Positions 8,171 to 18,992 of a stretch of 19,589 bases of DNA are shown here, piece after piece. The stretch covers positions 1 to 19,589 of the forward strand of contig NW_022204652.1 in NCBI RefSeq assembly GCF_008831285.2, in the 5' to 3' direction. How positions within the stretch are numbered: position 1 is the first letter of the stretch; every line of letters starts with the position of its first letter. A program made the position numbers and the translations under genes. The DNA is from Nymphaea colorata (Eukaryota; Streptophyta; Magnoliopsida; Nymphaeales; Nymphaeaceae). The notes under the pieces were generated by a model, which saw nothing but the letters and a program-made list of their open reading frames with translations, ran no database searches and was not told where the DNA came from.

Positions 8171-9700
8171 TCATTTATAAAATTCGGAATACTTGAATGA
8201 GCCGATTACGACTATCTTTAACTATGTTTTAACTCGCAACTATAAAATTACTCAAAAAATAAGCTGCATATGGTCTTTAGCGTATTTCTTCAGGCATTTT
8301 TAATTATTCATTAGGCAATTATGCCAAATACGAAATTCTTCGAGGATTGGTAGGTAGTTCAATAGATGTTTGATATAAATATATATGCCTGCTGATCATA
8401 TACTTTTGACGTAGTCTTTAATGGTTTGTTCATAAGATTAACTAATTCCTGATATTTTCTTTCTTTGCACAGCTTTTCAACTTCATTACGATCATATTGA
8501 AGCTAAGACTCTTTGAAACCCTTTTATATGTTCCCAATGCATTCCAAAAGCTTCTGTTGGTGGACAGCTTAGTATGCTTTTGCTGTTTGAGCTTCTTAAT
8601 TTACATCTAGCTCACTTCCTTCTACAAAGACATGGAGCTGGAAGTTAGATAACTAGAAATTTATTTGAACTTTGAAAAGATAATATCTGTAAGGCCTTAT
8701 AGTCTTTTACGAACTTTCCCAACTTAATCCATCTTTTATTGCTCTCCATACGATGACATCAAAAAAGCATCTCCGAAATCGATTAATTTGAATCTTACTT
8801 TATTGATCAAGCTCTTGAGTAAGTTTGGCTGCTTAAACTCCTATAGCCTGCTGCAGTTGAAGAGGAGAATATTATGAATGGCTATATCTATATGAAATAT
8901 TTAAAGCCTTTATAGCTCAATGATGGCTGAGGCTACATCCCTAATAAATAAAAACAAGATGACTGGACTTTTCACAGATCTCCATGATAACTTATGGTCT
9001 TGCTTTTTATCTTCGCGAATGTGAATATCCTCTATCCCTGTTTCAACTAAGAATTCAAAAGCTTTATCTTCTGGGTCAACTTAACTTTTATTGCTGCTTT
9101 GATTTTTGCTTCCATCTGAACTTGCACTCTATTTTCCAATTCTTTCCTATAAGTATTAGTGCTTAGCAATATTCTGCAGAACTTCCCTGTGGTAAGTAAG
9201 ATATTTAATCATGTACTTATGGTTTTTATAGAAATGCTTTTGAAACTATCTCAGTTTCTATCGGTTTTCTTATTAAGAAATCTTAGAATTTTGCTTTGAG
9301 GACTAATGGCTTTGGCTTGATTCCTCATTTGAAAACTTAGAAACCGGTTAATTCACCTATTTTTTTATATCGCTTAACAAAATTTAGTTTCGGGTGATCT
9401 TCTTGAGCATAAACCCTTTAACTCTTTTCTAATATATTATCGGATAGAACTTATCCTTATAGTGGGAGTTTTGAATGGCTTCTTAGAATTTTGCATGCAG
9501 CTATCTTTCCTTGATGGCAATCTGTTAGTCTTCTCCGAGCCGGATCCCGTTTATTGATACATATTTTTCATGTTGACTTCATTTGCAAGCTTAGAATTAT
9601 CCCAAATACGTTTTTAGAATGGCCTTGACATCGTTTGATTGTTGATAAACTGCTTTACTTTTATTTTATAAAAGCTCTCAAATAAGTACAGAAAAAAAGC
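8171..9700 (-). CDS. Atypical protein-kinase-like phosphotransferase
   Basis: With TAA/TAG as Gln, 8430-9578 is one open frame of 383 codons. In order it shows an N-lobe start NGIRLGEDQQIAIKERQLH, with the ATP-binding Lys in the AIK motif at 9510-9518; a Gln/Ser-rich insert; HREVLQNIAKHQYL, in the position of helix C to beta4; AFEFLVETGIEDI, a hinge-like segment; FIRDVASAIIELQRLQ, resembling helix E; the catalytic loop HIDIAIHNILLF, with Asp and Asn kept (8871-8894); and KLIDFGDAF with DFG at 8772-8780. Arg of HRD is Ile and the usual loop Lys is Ala. No APE motif follows. Instead SSYGEQQKMDQVGKV comes directly, a short activation segment as in Bud32/RIO/APH-type kinases. The tail (SQLQYDRNEVEKLC, ERKYQELVNLMNK) needs one frame shift. 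An in-frame TGA at 9579-9581 lies just upstream of the Gly-loop region, so the true start is uncertain. The substrate is unknown. Confidence 0.75.
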
Positions 9701-9741
9701 AGTTGCTATTGGATTCCTCATCAAATTTTGAGATCTTAATA

Positions 9742-11619
9742 TCAAGGATATTCACAAAATATGAGATTAAAGCATATATATTCTTGGTATTTTTATTTTT
9801 TCTTCCATATTTTATACTTATATTTTATCAGCAAGGAAAAGAGGGTAGACTGGCCTATCAAATAAAAGGAAAAGGAAGCGGGCTTTTTGATATTGCTGGT
9901 GAGGTCGATTTTTGTTAGGTTGGTGTTGCTGTTGGGGGATGCTGCTTGCAGTTCTTTTCCTGATTGAAGCTGCAATCATCATCGCCAACACCCAAACTAG
10001 GAAAGCTCGTCCTCACCAGAAACATCAAACAGCTGCACTCTCTCCTAAGGGTAGGCACAATCCAAAAGAGCATTACGATCGTGGCTAAGTAATGATCTTC
10101 GAGAAAATTCAATTATTAATCTATCATTTATCTATAAGATAACTGACTATAAATATCACGCTTTTGTTTGCTTTACGCAGCTTTTTGCTTTTTATTTGAT
10201 ACCCTTATTCTTGTTTTTATCTTCCTGATGAATTTTTATAAAAGCTTCAGCTTCTCAGAAACAAAGATGGAGACCCTTGATTTAATCCCTTTGTAAGTAA
10301 TAGCAAGTCTTGCATAGTATTTGATCTCATAGAGAACAGCGAAGCATATCCACATTGTCAGGCAAGCTAGTTATAAATAAGCAGTATTAAGAGGCCAAAT
10401 CTTAGGAGTTCCGACTAGCTCAGGAACATAGGCAAATTAATCAAAGAGAAAACACATGAATATGGTACAGAATCCTATTCCTTATGTAATTTTTGTCGTT
10501 TTGTAGATTGTGACCAATCTCCTAAAAATTAGAAGATTATCAGGAAGACAAGCGGAATATAATTTTCCACGAAGTTACAAGCGGCTCCCAGTATAAGATT
10601 CAAGATTATAAAGCATGTTTCTGTTTTATTTAATGTTCTCCATGTAAAAAGCAGATAAATGCAATCGGTTGCTTTAAGACTATGGCGAGAAAGCATATTT
10701 TTTAAAGAATAAATTAACTTGGCCCACCACTCTAAAGTATTGAAATATTATGATTATGTCTGAAAGAAGAGCGAAAGAATCTAACGAATAACCTATCTTC
10801 TTATCTTATGTACCGGTGCTGCTTTTATTTAAATGGTCAGCCACTTTAAATATTGCTAAAACAAATTGAACAAGATAGAGAGCGAAAATGACCAAGAGGT
10901 ACGAAAAAACATTCTATTCTTTTTCACAGTTATTCCTACCGTTCCAAAAGATGATCATCAGATCACAATTAGGCGGCCCAATCTTAGGTACATTCTTTTA
11001 TAGTGATAATTGTTCAATTGAGCCAAATGTGTTCCGTTTTTCCTCTCTTTATTATCCTTCCAATTAAATTATAGAATTTTCAACTCTATATTTGCTATTT
11101 TTAGATCTAACAGTACGGAACTCTTTTATGAAATTAAAAATAAAGCTTCCTTACAAAGTATTAACGATGAGATTTAGCTTCGGTATAAGAGTTATGTTTC
11201 CTTATAGCGTGTACAGTTTGAAATTTCCGAATTGGCTCATGGCATATTGTGACTTGAAGGATAGTAGTTATATTCTGATATCTAAGTTATTTATTTAGAC
11301 CCATTCTTCGTTGTCCATAATTGGGCATAATTCAAAATAGTTATTCCAAATTAGGCTTCATATTCTGGAGTGCTGTCATAAAGACAAACTCCAGAGTGTA
11401 TTAAGAAAATTTGTAATAGCTGGCAATTCCCTGGGTATTGGCTAGAAGAGAAGTCATTAATCCTGAACTGCTTTCATTTTTCATCCAATGATAATGATAG
11501 CATAGCGAGAGCGTGAGAATGAAGGCGAAAAAACCAATAACCATCGGCCATATAACGCCACAGCCAAATTACTACTATTTATCGTCAGAAAGTTGAATCG
11601 GTTTTTATATATAACTCAT
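9742..11619 (-). CDS. Polytopic membrane protein, ciliate-type, unknown function
   Basis: The ATG at 11617-11619 begins MSYIQKPIQLSDDKQQQFG, followed by a clear membrane segment WPMVIGFFAFILTLSLC, a frequent N-terminal layout in ciliate multi-copy membrane proteins. After one break near 11335, a single frame stays open from 11343 to 9858 with more than twenty TAA/TAG codons and no TGA. It gives a luminal or extracellular region of about 160 residues, then hydrophobic segments NVFSYLLVIFALYLVQFVLA, FALLSDIIIIFQYF, GIGFCTIFMCFLF and LACLTMWICFAVLY, then a basic tail with coiled-coil character (SEKLKLLQKFIRKIKTRI). Near 10060 the better reading shifts to a hydrophilic frame (AYPQERVQLFDVSGEDELS, then LQSGKELQAASPNSNTNL) and ends at TGA 9742-9744. 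Transport or receptor roles are possible, but no diagnostic motif was seen. It is divergent from the gene at 11729. Confidence 0.65.
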
Positions 11620-11728
11620 AGCATTATAGTTTTCGCATATTTTCTTCAAAAATTTATCGTTCGAATTTATAACAAAGGTAGTTGTTATTCTTTAAATTAA
11701 AGTATTTGGGTATTTATTTAATAATCAA
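11620..11728. promoter_or_regulatory. Divergent intergenic region, duplicated partner of 373-456
   Basis: These 109 bp separate two oppositely oriented start codons and must hold both promoters if both genes are active. The part next to 11729 matches the leader of the RING gene; the part next to 11619 does not match. Confidence 0.4.
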
Positions 11729-12215
11729 ATGTTAATATTCTTCTGCTTCATCTTCCTGGTCTCTCCACCACCAGCAGCTAAATACAGACTGAAGGCTACT
11801 GGAATAAGACACTGCTCAAAGACGACAACAGTTCATTCTTGGGTCTGGAGAGAGATGGTGCATAAGCTTTCTATTATGATGTAGATAATCAGACTATCTT
11901 GATTGCCTTGTCAGATTGCTAAGATAGCGATCATTGCAAGTATTTTCTTGCAATATACATCAAATCCAATTAATCAGCAACAAATGGAACTTTTTCTTCT
12001 AATTTCACGAATACCGATGTTCAAGTTCCCTACAAGTACTACAGTAATTAAAGCACTAAACATGTATTCGAATATTAGTCATCAATACGACCATCTTCAA
12101 CATTACATATCAAAATTAAGGATAGAGGAGTACTTGGACACTTTTATATACTTAGGGAAAGCTAGAGATATGGTTTGACTAAAATATGCATAAATTAAAT
12201 GTTTAGGTTAGGCAG
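11660..12215 (+). repeat. Dispersed duplication, copy 2 (partner 369-940)
   Basis: Same-orientation copy of the leader and extracellular-domain coding region of the RING gene. The strongest stretch is about 11729-11930, with block-wise similarity to about 12215. Confidence 0.8.
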
Positions 12216-12959
12216 GAATTGGAAAAAATAGGTCTCTAATCAATATTCGTATTTTCGCCATGATATAACTTTTTTCTCTCAATGTCATCGAAATGCTGCC
12301 AACATATTATTGTATAGGTTTCCGAAATCAAAGGCAAATGCTGAAGAAGTATATTGGCTAATTTTTTTCCTTAATTCAATGGAATTGCTAAAGAAAAATG
12401 GTAGAGGATATAATAAATTCTGCTCTTTTTTTTATGTATATTTATCGTTATTTCTTAATTACTAAATTGCGGTATGAAGCATACTTCATCATTATAATAA
12501 ATGGGCCTCATTTTTACTGCATGGTTTGTGTTTTTCCAATCGATGAAGAATTATCTCTATTCTTTTGCTTTTATTCCATTTTCAGCAGCTTATCATGCTT
12601 CTAGTCGAAAAATACTAAAGGTAAGAAAAAAAATAATTAATCATTACAATCTTAGAATACTCATTTATTTTTGTGGTGATCATCTTCAGCAACATTTACC
12701 TCCAGGTCAACTTTGGAGATAAATTGATCAACATTTCTTATGCCACTTTTGCTTTTTCTTATATACTCCAAGTATCAGTCAGCTTTATTCAATACCAGGG
12801 AGGAATTCACGTAGTTACAGCAAATTGCAAGCCATCCTCAGTAAAGAGAAGCTGACAAATGATGAACTCCAGGAAGAAAGGTTAGAAGATTAATTTAGAA
12901 GATAAACCAAAATCATATTAAACAACTGTCAAATGAACGAATTCAATAAATGCCTCTGA
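11729..12959 (+). CDS. Paralog of the 457-1818 protein lacking the RING finger
   Basis: The ATG at 11729 gives a classic signal peptide, MLIFFCFIFLVSPPPAA. After one frame change, a long open stretch reads KTLLKDDNSSFLGLERDGAQ, AFYYDVDNQTILIALSDC, YFLAIYIKSNQS, GTFSSNFTNTDVQVPYKYYS and STLHIKIKDRGVLGHFYILR, a beta-rich, N-glycosylation-rich luminal domain. A hydrophobic segment (EYSFIFVVIIFSNIYL) lies near 12660-12705. The linker peptide NDELQEE matches the RING gene's KNELQEE. After it the paralog is about 100 bp shorter: neither CPIC nor CGHSFHQDC can be found, only a remnant NKCL before TGA 12957-12959, aligning with the RING gene's NKCPTD. If intact, it is an anchored luminal protein without ligase activity. 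Frame breaks remain between 12180 and 12660. Confidence 0.65.
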
Positions 12960-13632
12960 GAATAAACCGTAGACTAGCCACGCATTTGGAGACTAGAGAA
13001 AGCCTGCGAACTCTAAAGAAATGACTAAAAAGCAGATTAAAGATGAATTGATCAAAATACTCAAATTTTATTCATACTTTGAAAAGAAGAATCCATAAAA
13101 ATTTTGGATATCTATGAGATGCATTACTAATTATTTTTTTCCTAAAAACATAACCATCTTTGAAAAAACTATGGAAAAATTTTATTTTTTTTCTATAGAA
13201 ATTATAAAAAATAGTATTATGTAGTAACTTACTTTAGCTGAACCAGCCTATTTATTGAATTATATATAAGCTAAATCAGCTTAGATTATTCTATTGTTTT
13301 GTATGTATGCAGTCATGACATTGGGCCTTTGATCTTGAGGTCTATGTAGATTTGTAGTACTAATTCAGCTTATTCTCTTTTCAGCCAAGTAGGCCGTGAA
13401 CTATATATTTCACAAGAAAATTAGGGTAGTTTTTTTAAATTTTCTGAGCAAAGAAAATATAAGACACAATAACATAGATAAAGCATTCCCTAATAATATT
13501 AATAACGTTATTAACTTGATTATTGATCCCGACAATTTAATCGGTTTATTTTGAGTGTTATTTTTGTGTTGCAAAACTGCCGTGATTTTTTTTATTCTTC
13601 AACTCTGATTTTTATATAAGAGCTTATCGATT
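12960..13632. other. AT-rich intergenic region
   Basis: No gene is called here. A plus-strand frame stays open for about 370 nt after 12960 under the ciliate code, but its composition is that of random AT-rich DNA and no motif is seen. The region contains poly-T runs and a palindrome at 13499-13514, and presumably the promoter of the gene at 13633. Confidence 0.45.
13499..13514. repeat. Perfect 16-bp palindrome
   Basis: ttaataacgttattaa is its own reverse complement and lies about 120 bp upstream of the surface-protein start. It could be a dimeric-factor site or chance in AT-rich sequence. Confidence 0.3.
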
Positions 13633-16600
13633 ATGAAACAGCTGAAACTTGCAAAGCTTTCCAGAAAGCGCTATATTATACCTTCTTATTGGAGTGGTAT
13701 ATGCGTATTCTGTACCAATTAACACTGCTCCCAGATATAACAAGGTAAACATTCCCACATTAAGAGATCTTAACTGTATCAGGTTGGCCAACCACAGATT
13801 TCTCATCCATACTTATCATGTACCGTTTAGAGATACTCAAAACGATACTCAGTATCATGTCATAGCTTCTTTTTGCACTCTTTAAATGTCAAATGTTGGC
13901 CAATAGCTCTTCATCGGTACCTTAGCTGAGGTGGCCAACACAACTCATTTCATACTCAAACTGATAGGCGAGAAAGGTGGATCTTTTTTCCAAGTGATGA
14001 CCATAATGTACTTAGTAATCCCTTCTATTTTGAATAGTGTTTTCATCTTCATTGATACTGAACCTTGCGTAGCTGGAAGTCTAAATTTTACGAGCCTCAC
14101 TCAATACAGCTCAATTACGAGTGTAAGATCCTTTCTAACAGCTCTACCATCGAATAATTTTAGATGTTTGTCAATCCCTATCATATTTACATGAGATCCA
14201 CTGACGCAGCTCCAAATAGAACATTTGGGTATGCATGTGGGGCCTCAGACTAACCTTACCCACTATTCTCTAAGCATATCCAATTTCGCAAACGTTTCAG
14301 TTCATAATTACCTTTGTGGCTTAACATCATCTTGTATGATCCCACTCCTGTCATGATTCTAGGACTTCAGACCATATATCAAGGCTCCTTTACATATCAA
14401 TCCCTGTATATGGAATAATGATTTTACTTCATTGAGCTCAGTTTCTTTCTTCGCGATTAAAAAGATAGCTTTCCGGAATAATGGTTTAAAATTTTGGCGA
14501 TCACTATACGGATGCGTATAATTTTCTTAAGGAACAGGATCATACGATATCGGATAAATGCACTATCTATCGATCAGGTTCGATAAATGCTCATTAGGCA
14601 CTCCTTATGCACTGCTTCACGCGGAAGTTGTTCTTCAGACTGCAACCAAGATTCTATCCTTACAATGTGACCATGTAGTGCCTTCCTTGTGCATAAGATT
14701 GCTATACTTGCTCATAGAATGGATCATGCATACCTGCAATTAGCTTGTTGATAATCGTCAATTTAATGCAACTACGCATAGATGCGATCTCTGCACATAT
14801 CCAAAATGTTGTGGAAAAACCCCATATCTCTTACCAGAAACCCAATCTTGCTTATTCGCATGTCCCAAAGGGTATGTGCACGATGTGGGTAGTAAAGTAT
14901 GTGTTGCGTGTCTGAATGGGTTTGGCCTGTAACAGGAAACTGCATAATATTTACGGCTGCACTACTCAACCAAAAATCCTGCCAATTCTTCGGTGCTTGC
15001 TTGCACTGTGACTTAAATGAGAATTTTAGAACAAATAATAGCTGCAGATGCGGGTAAGGTTATGATCTAAATGATATAACTGGAATATGCGAGTAGTATG
15101 TGGAGACGGCATTCATTTCTATTAGGGCTGTGATGATAATAACACTGATAATGGAGATGGTGCTCATCAGAGTGTAAAGTTGAACCATTTTTTCTTGCAA
15201 AAGTACTTCAGAGTTGGTACCATCTGCCTGTATTTATGTTGGACCTAAAATTAAATTGGTTTTAACATCTATTCTTAAAATGTAAGGAGCTAATGTTGGT
15301 ATTTTTAACTTTCAGATAAAAGTTTTTTAGTAAAACTTAATGCTTCAAAGATTATAAATCACTATCATTTGGGTGTACTCCTTCGGTGAATTCGGTTACT
15401 TGGTAATCAAAAGCGAATAATTTGACTATTAAAGTCGGCTTTGATGAAGACTTAGAAGGTAACGTTGCTAATCTATCATTAATCCTTGATCCGTTACGCA
15501 TTAATACCAAGTTTCTCAACGTCACTTTTACCATGAAATCTGATAATTAGAAGCTAATTGTACAGAAATCACAAAATACCATATCATCCATAAAGGTTTT
15601 TATCACTATATCTCGTATATTGTGCTTGGGATGTTCTTCTTGGGGTCAATAGCCAATAAAATGATAGGAGTTTAGTTTATTCATCCCTACTTAATCATAT
15701 ATTTTATTTGCTTGGAGACAACGCATTCAACAGAACTCTACTCAGCTTTCAAGTATCTAACATATGTCAATCTCAATTTCGTGAAATGGATATAACAGCT
15801 ACCTTAGTAATCCTAATCTACAATACAACATCTAAAATGAGTTCTTTTCAAAGTCTTTGATCTTAGGAGTGATTATTTCGGCTTTTTAGGCTATATACTT
15901 ACAAATATTTGGCCTCTTTTCTCCTGCCTTAAGCAAATAAAAAGAAATAATCAAGACATACAATATTGAAAAAAGGCTCCACTTTTTAGGTAAGAAATTC
16001 TATGAGGTATTTATATTTTCAATGGCATTAGCATATTTAAAGTAGGTAATCTTTTTTGACTATTCATCAAAGGGTTCATCAAATGAATAATTTTACAAAA
16101 TAACACTATTTATTAGTAGCTGTTAGGCTGATGGTACAGATTAGCGCAAGCTTGATCATATTGAATTAGCTTAAGGCAATATTTTTCGAGAAGGGGTTTT
16201 CCTTTTTGAAATTTTCTAGTTGTGCAAGGAAAATTACATTAGCAGCTATATATGCTATTACTTCTGCATAATTTTTTGGTCCAAATTAAAACTCGATTTA
16301 CCTTCATGTCTTATAATAACTTTGCTTCGGAATCACGGCATTCTTCTTATTTATCGTCATCAAATATCCTCCATATGTAAGCTGGATTCATCGGTTGGGA
16401 TTATTCTCAAGCTTATTACTTACATTATCTTTCTATCTTGGAGTATTCTACGAAAAATTTCGAAAATCTAGTTACTTAAGACAACGAGATATTTGCTATT
16501 TATTTATTGTACATCTTAATCGCAATTTCCTTTATTTTGACAACTTTCGGACCATTTATGAGGCCAAAAAAGTTATAATCTAACTATTAAACTAAAAGAG

Positions 16601-16821
16601 CACAATTTACTTCGTCTGATGAGGCCAACCTGAAGAATATTCTGCTTGATGAGTCAAAAAGAATGAATTAATTGAATAATAATCAAATTATTGTCAAAAG
16701 CCTTTTTTTGAAAGTAAATTTATCTTAACAAAGAGAGGCAATCGATCCGTAGTTCTAATCTCACAAAGCAAAGCTTGAATTCTTTTAGAAAATTAAATCT
16801 AAGTATTATGTTGATGGTTGA
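13633..16821 (+). CDS. Large cysteine-rich surface protein with DUF4215-type repeat and C-terminal membrane bundle
   Basis: About 1,060 residues. The ATG at 13633 (MKQLKLAKLSRK) plus AILYLLIGVVYA, one frame away, forms a signal peptide. A region to about 14560 has no recognised domain. It is followed by a furin/GF-receptor-like cysteine-rich region at about 14580-15095: MQCLPCAQDCYTCSQNGSC, HRCDLCTYPKCCGK, CLFACPKGYVHDVGSKVCVAC and CRCGQGYDLNDITGICEQY. A DUF4215 (Myxococcus cysteine-rich) repeat lies at 15099-15190: CGDGIHFYQGCDDNNTDNGD, then CSSECKVE after a missing T. A beta-rich stretch follows (NNLTIKVGFDEDLEGNVANL), then several membrane segments up to about 16560 (FGITAFFLFIVIKYPPYV; LFSSLLLTLSFYLGVFY; AIYLLYILIAISFIL). 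A polar tail reads TSSDEANLKNILLDESKRMN and stops at TGA 16819-16821. Large proteins of this layout are common in ciliates, with undefined function. Frame breaks are frequent, for example P-Y-C at about 14603, where one T is missing. Confidence 0.78.
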
Positions 16822-17006
16822 TATTTTATTCATAATCTTAACAAATTAGATAATTATAAGCAGGAAACATTACAACTTATTTATTGTCAAATATTAAGAT
16901 AATCATTAAAGACAGATTTCAATTTTAAAAATAAATCAAAACTAAGAGCTTTCCCTCATCCTATTTTCACTATTTATTTCTTAATTGATTATTATTTAGT
17001 TTGTGT

Positions 17007-18992
17007 TCATATCGACTGGCCTATTCTTTTGAGCTTTACCCGAAGCAAATATGTTATGGCTTACATATTCTATTGCTGGTTATTTAACGGATCATCCTTT
17101 ATTATGCTATGGTTATATGAAGCTGAAACTTTTCTTGGAAACTATGGATTATAAACATTTGAGGACAATGATTTGATCTTTGTAATGTCGTTGTTTAGTT
17201 GGTTATATATCCTTTGACTCATACTGTTACCGTTCTTTGCCTATTCCTAAATGAGCTTAATATCATTAAGGGCTGTATTTACAAATTTCAGTGACTCATG
17301 CTGTTCTCCAGCTACTTCTTCAAGCTATATTATCCGTAATCACCACTCCTGCTTTCCTTCTAAGACCTGTTGATTTCTTATTTGACTCTCTTTAGTATTA
17401 TCTATTTGGAATTTGCATGTTATGATCTTTCACAACAAAGTTTCCCACAATCTGAATCAGGTCATATGGGATTTTGGCTAAGAGTTCACCTTACTTTATA
17501 ATCTATCAGCAATCGAAGGCTCGGAGGTTTACTTTTTGTGATGTTTTTCTGATAGCTTTCTTCAGATTTTATTGCCTTTAAAGTACTCCTCTTGAGAATA
17601 TTTATCTGTTACTATTTTACCTTTTCCTGGATTTTGTTGTTAATCTTTTTCGAGTTGTTATGGATGATTTTGTTTAATCCGTGGTTCCTTCTGAGGTTTT
17701 CTGCTTCTTTGACGTTGGGCTTCTGCTGGAGGTAGATGGCCCTGAACTGGTGCTCCTCGAAGACGACGTTCATGCACTTCTCGAGGAAGGTGACCTTGTT
17801 CATGAGCAGGGAGAGGTCTAGCTGCTCCACCACTTCCTCCCTGCACTCGTAGTACCCCTTCATCCGCTGCCAGGGGATCTCGATGCCCACCTTCATCAGC
17901 AGGAAGTAGACGTAGTACATCAGGTGGTACAGGAAGTTGAAGCTGCTGGCCCCAGCGGCTCGCTCTCGTTGTAGTAGAAGAGCCTGTCCCCCATCTCGAT
18001 CTCGAACGAGGCCTCGGTGTAGGTCTGCACGAACAGGAAGAACGTGACCGCAAATCCAAACAACCCCCAATCGAAGAGAACAGCTCGTCCAGCTTCTGGA
18101 AACTCCTCTCGCTCAAAATGTAGTAAGGAGACTTACGAAGGTGGAAGGCCATATATTAATTATCGGTTTACTTGTTTATTTTCACTTAAGCAAGCTATTT
18201 CACCAATAAAACGATTGGGTTTAACGATCACTCCAAGGGAACAGGCTTTTATCAGTCTATATGATATTCTAGGTGAGATAGAGATTAGTTGATGTATATG
18301 AGTCCAAGGTCTGGATGAAATAATTTCTATCTTCAAGGTAATACTCAATAGGATCATGATCCCGCTATTAACGAAAGCATTCATAAAGTAAAAGTTAATA
18401 TTGTAGAAAACAGATTTATTTACAACTGATTGATCCACGCAAGGCCTTGAGGGGTCTGTTGAGTTGTTGCATTTCTTTACTTTTATGACTAGAAATTTAA
18501 AGGTTTAAGAAGTGTATTTTCCCTATAGTTAAACAGTGAGATTTTGGTTTGGGCATAAGAAGCCACTCAAATCAGCACTCTTATAGCTGTTTGCTCCGAT
18601 TTAGCTGACGTGAGCCCATTGATCATATTGGCATTGTTGAAGAGGATGATACGTTTAATTAATCAGATCGCCATAGGAATAGTATTGAGTTGACAAAACG
18701 ATGTCAAAGTATCGATAGGAATCGCTGAGGTTTAGTCCGTAATCCCTACTCCAAGAATAAATTTTTATTGATCGTCAAAAGTAAAGCTTGTATGGGTTGG
18801 ATTTTAAACGTAGTAGGTAAAGTCTTGGGATTTGATGTTGCTCTTCGTGATGACTTTGGTTGATTCTTGTATTAGTATGGCGCTAAAGATGACGATAAGG
18901 ATTAAGCTTAACACTCCTCCAGTTAGGGTGCTGTAACTTGTTTATTTTTATAGCGAAGCAGTTGAGATGAACTGAAGAGATCGATTTTCCAT
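17007..18992 (-). CDS. Ciliate-family membrane protein (N-terminal anchor, extracellular domain, SSIGG membrane segment, cytosolic tail)
   Basis: About 660 residues. The ATG at 18990-18992 starts MENRSLQFISTASLQKQTSY, then a membrane segment GGVLSLILIVIFSAILI. An extracellular beta-rich domain follows, with N-glycosylation sites and cysteines (VQNPTHTSFTFDDQQKF; CQYDQWAHVSQIGANSYKSA; KKCNNSTDPSRPCVDQSVV). The signature RSFQKLDELFSSIGG (about 18060-18115) precedes a second membrane segment LFGFAVTFFLFVQTY. These features recur in a large ciliate family of uncharacterised membrane proteins. The cytosolic part continues with FNFLYHLMYYVYFLLMKVGI, CREEVVEQLDLSLLMNKVTF, LAKIPYDLIQIVGNFVVKDH and a helical tail SLKFVNTALNDIKLIQEQAK, ending in TGA 17007-17009. 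TAG and TAA occur next to each other near 17610 as Gln-Gln. Three or more frame breaks interrupt it. It is the most telomere-proximal gene and is transcribed away from the end. Confidence 0.8.
17700..18110. other. GC-rich island inside the membrane-protein gene
   Basis: About 400 bp of strikingly GC-rich coding sequence. Nearly every third codon position is G or C, and Gln is written only as CAG. Both flanking parts of the same gene are AT-rich and use TAA/TAG for Gln. The borders lie inside the reading frame. Confidence 0.65.

Larger units (their letters stand above)
5391..8770. repeat. Tandem duplication unit 2
   Basis: Direct repeat of 1870-5390 in the same order and orientation, ending inside the kinase gene near its DFG motif. 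The complete kinase continues beyond the repeat, so this unit is the probable parental locus and unit 1 the derived copy. Confidence 0.85.

Noticed and set aside
1870-8770. Mobile element as the cause of the duplication
   Set aside because: No transposase, terminal inverted repeats or target-site duplication were seen. The units are a direct tandem duplication of cellular genes.
9703-9918. Plus-strand 71-codon ORF with a hydrophobic stretch
   Set aside because: It overlaps the C-terminal tail of the minus-strand membrane gene, and its hydrophobic look is the complement of Lys/Asn-rich coding sequence.
11092-11298. Plus-strand 68-codon ORF
   Set aside because: It lies opposite the 1.5 kb minus-strand open frame of the membrane gene.
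12960-13330. Open plus-strand frame after the RING-less gene
   Set aside because: With TGA as the only stop, AT-rich DNA gives frames of this length by chance. Composition is not coding-like.
13649-14194. Separate small gene in this plus-strand frame
   Set aside because: It has no ATG at its start and joins the downstream cysteine-rich region once frame breaks are allowed, so it is treated as the N-terminal part of the 13633-16821 gene.
17010-17220. Plus-strand ORF reading DWPILLSFTRSKYVMAYIFY
   Set aside because: The minus strand continues the tail of the 17007-18992 gene through the same bases with better coding character. The hydrophobic plus-strand reading is its shadow.
18044-18292. 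Plus-strand 82-codon ORF near the right end
   Set aside because: It is antisense to the SSIGG segment of the membrane-protein gene and shows no domain.
2010-18992. Short introns as the cause of the frame changes
   Set aside because: The shifts are one or two bases with no loss or gain of intervening sequence in the paralog comparison, and no consistent GT...AG segments fit them. Some introns cannot be excluded.
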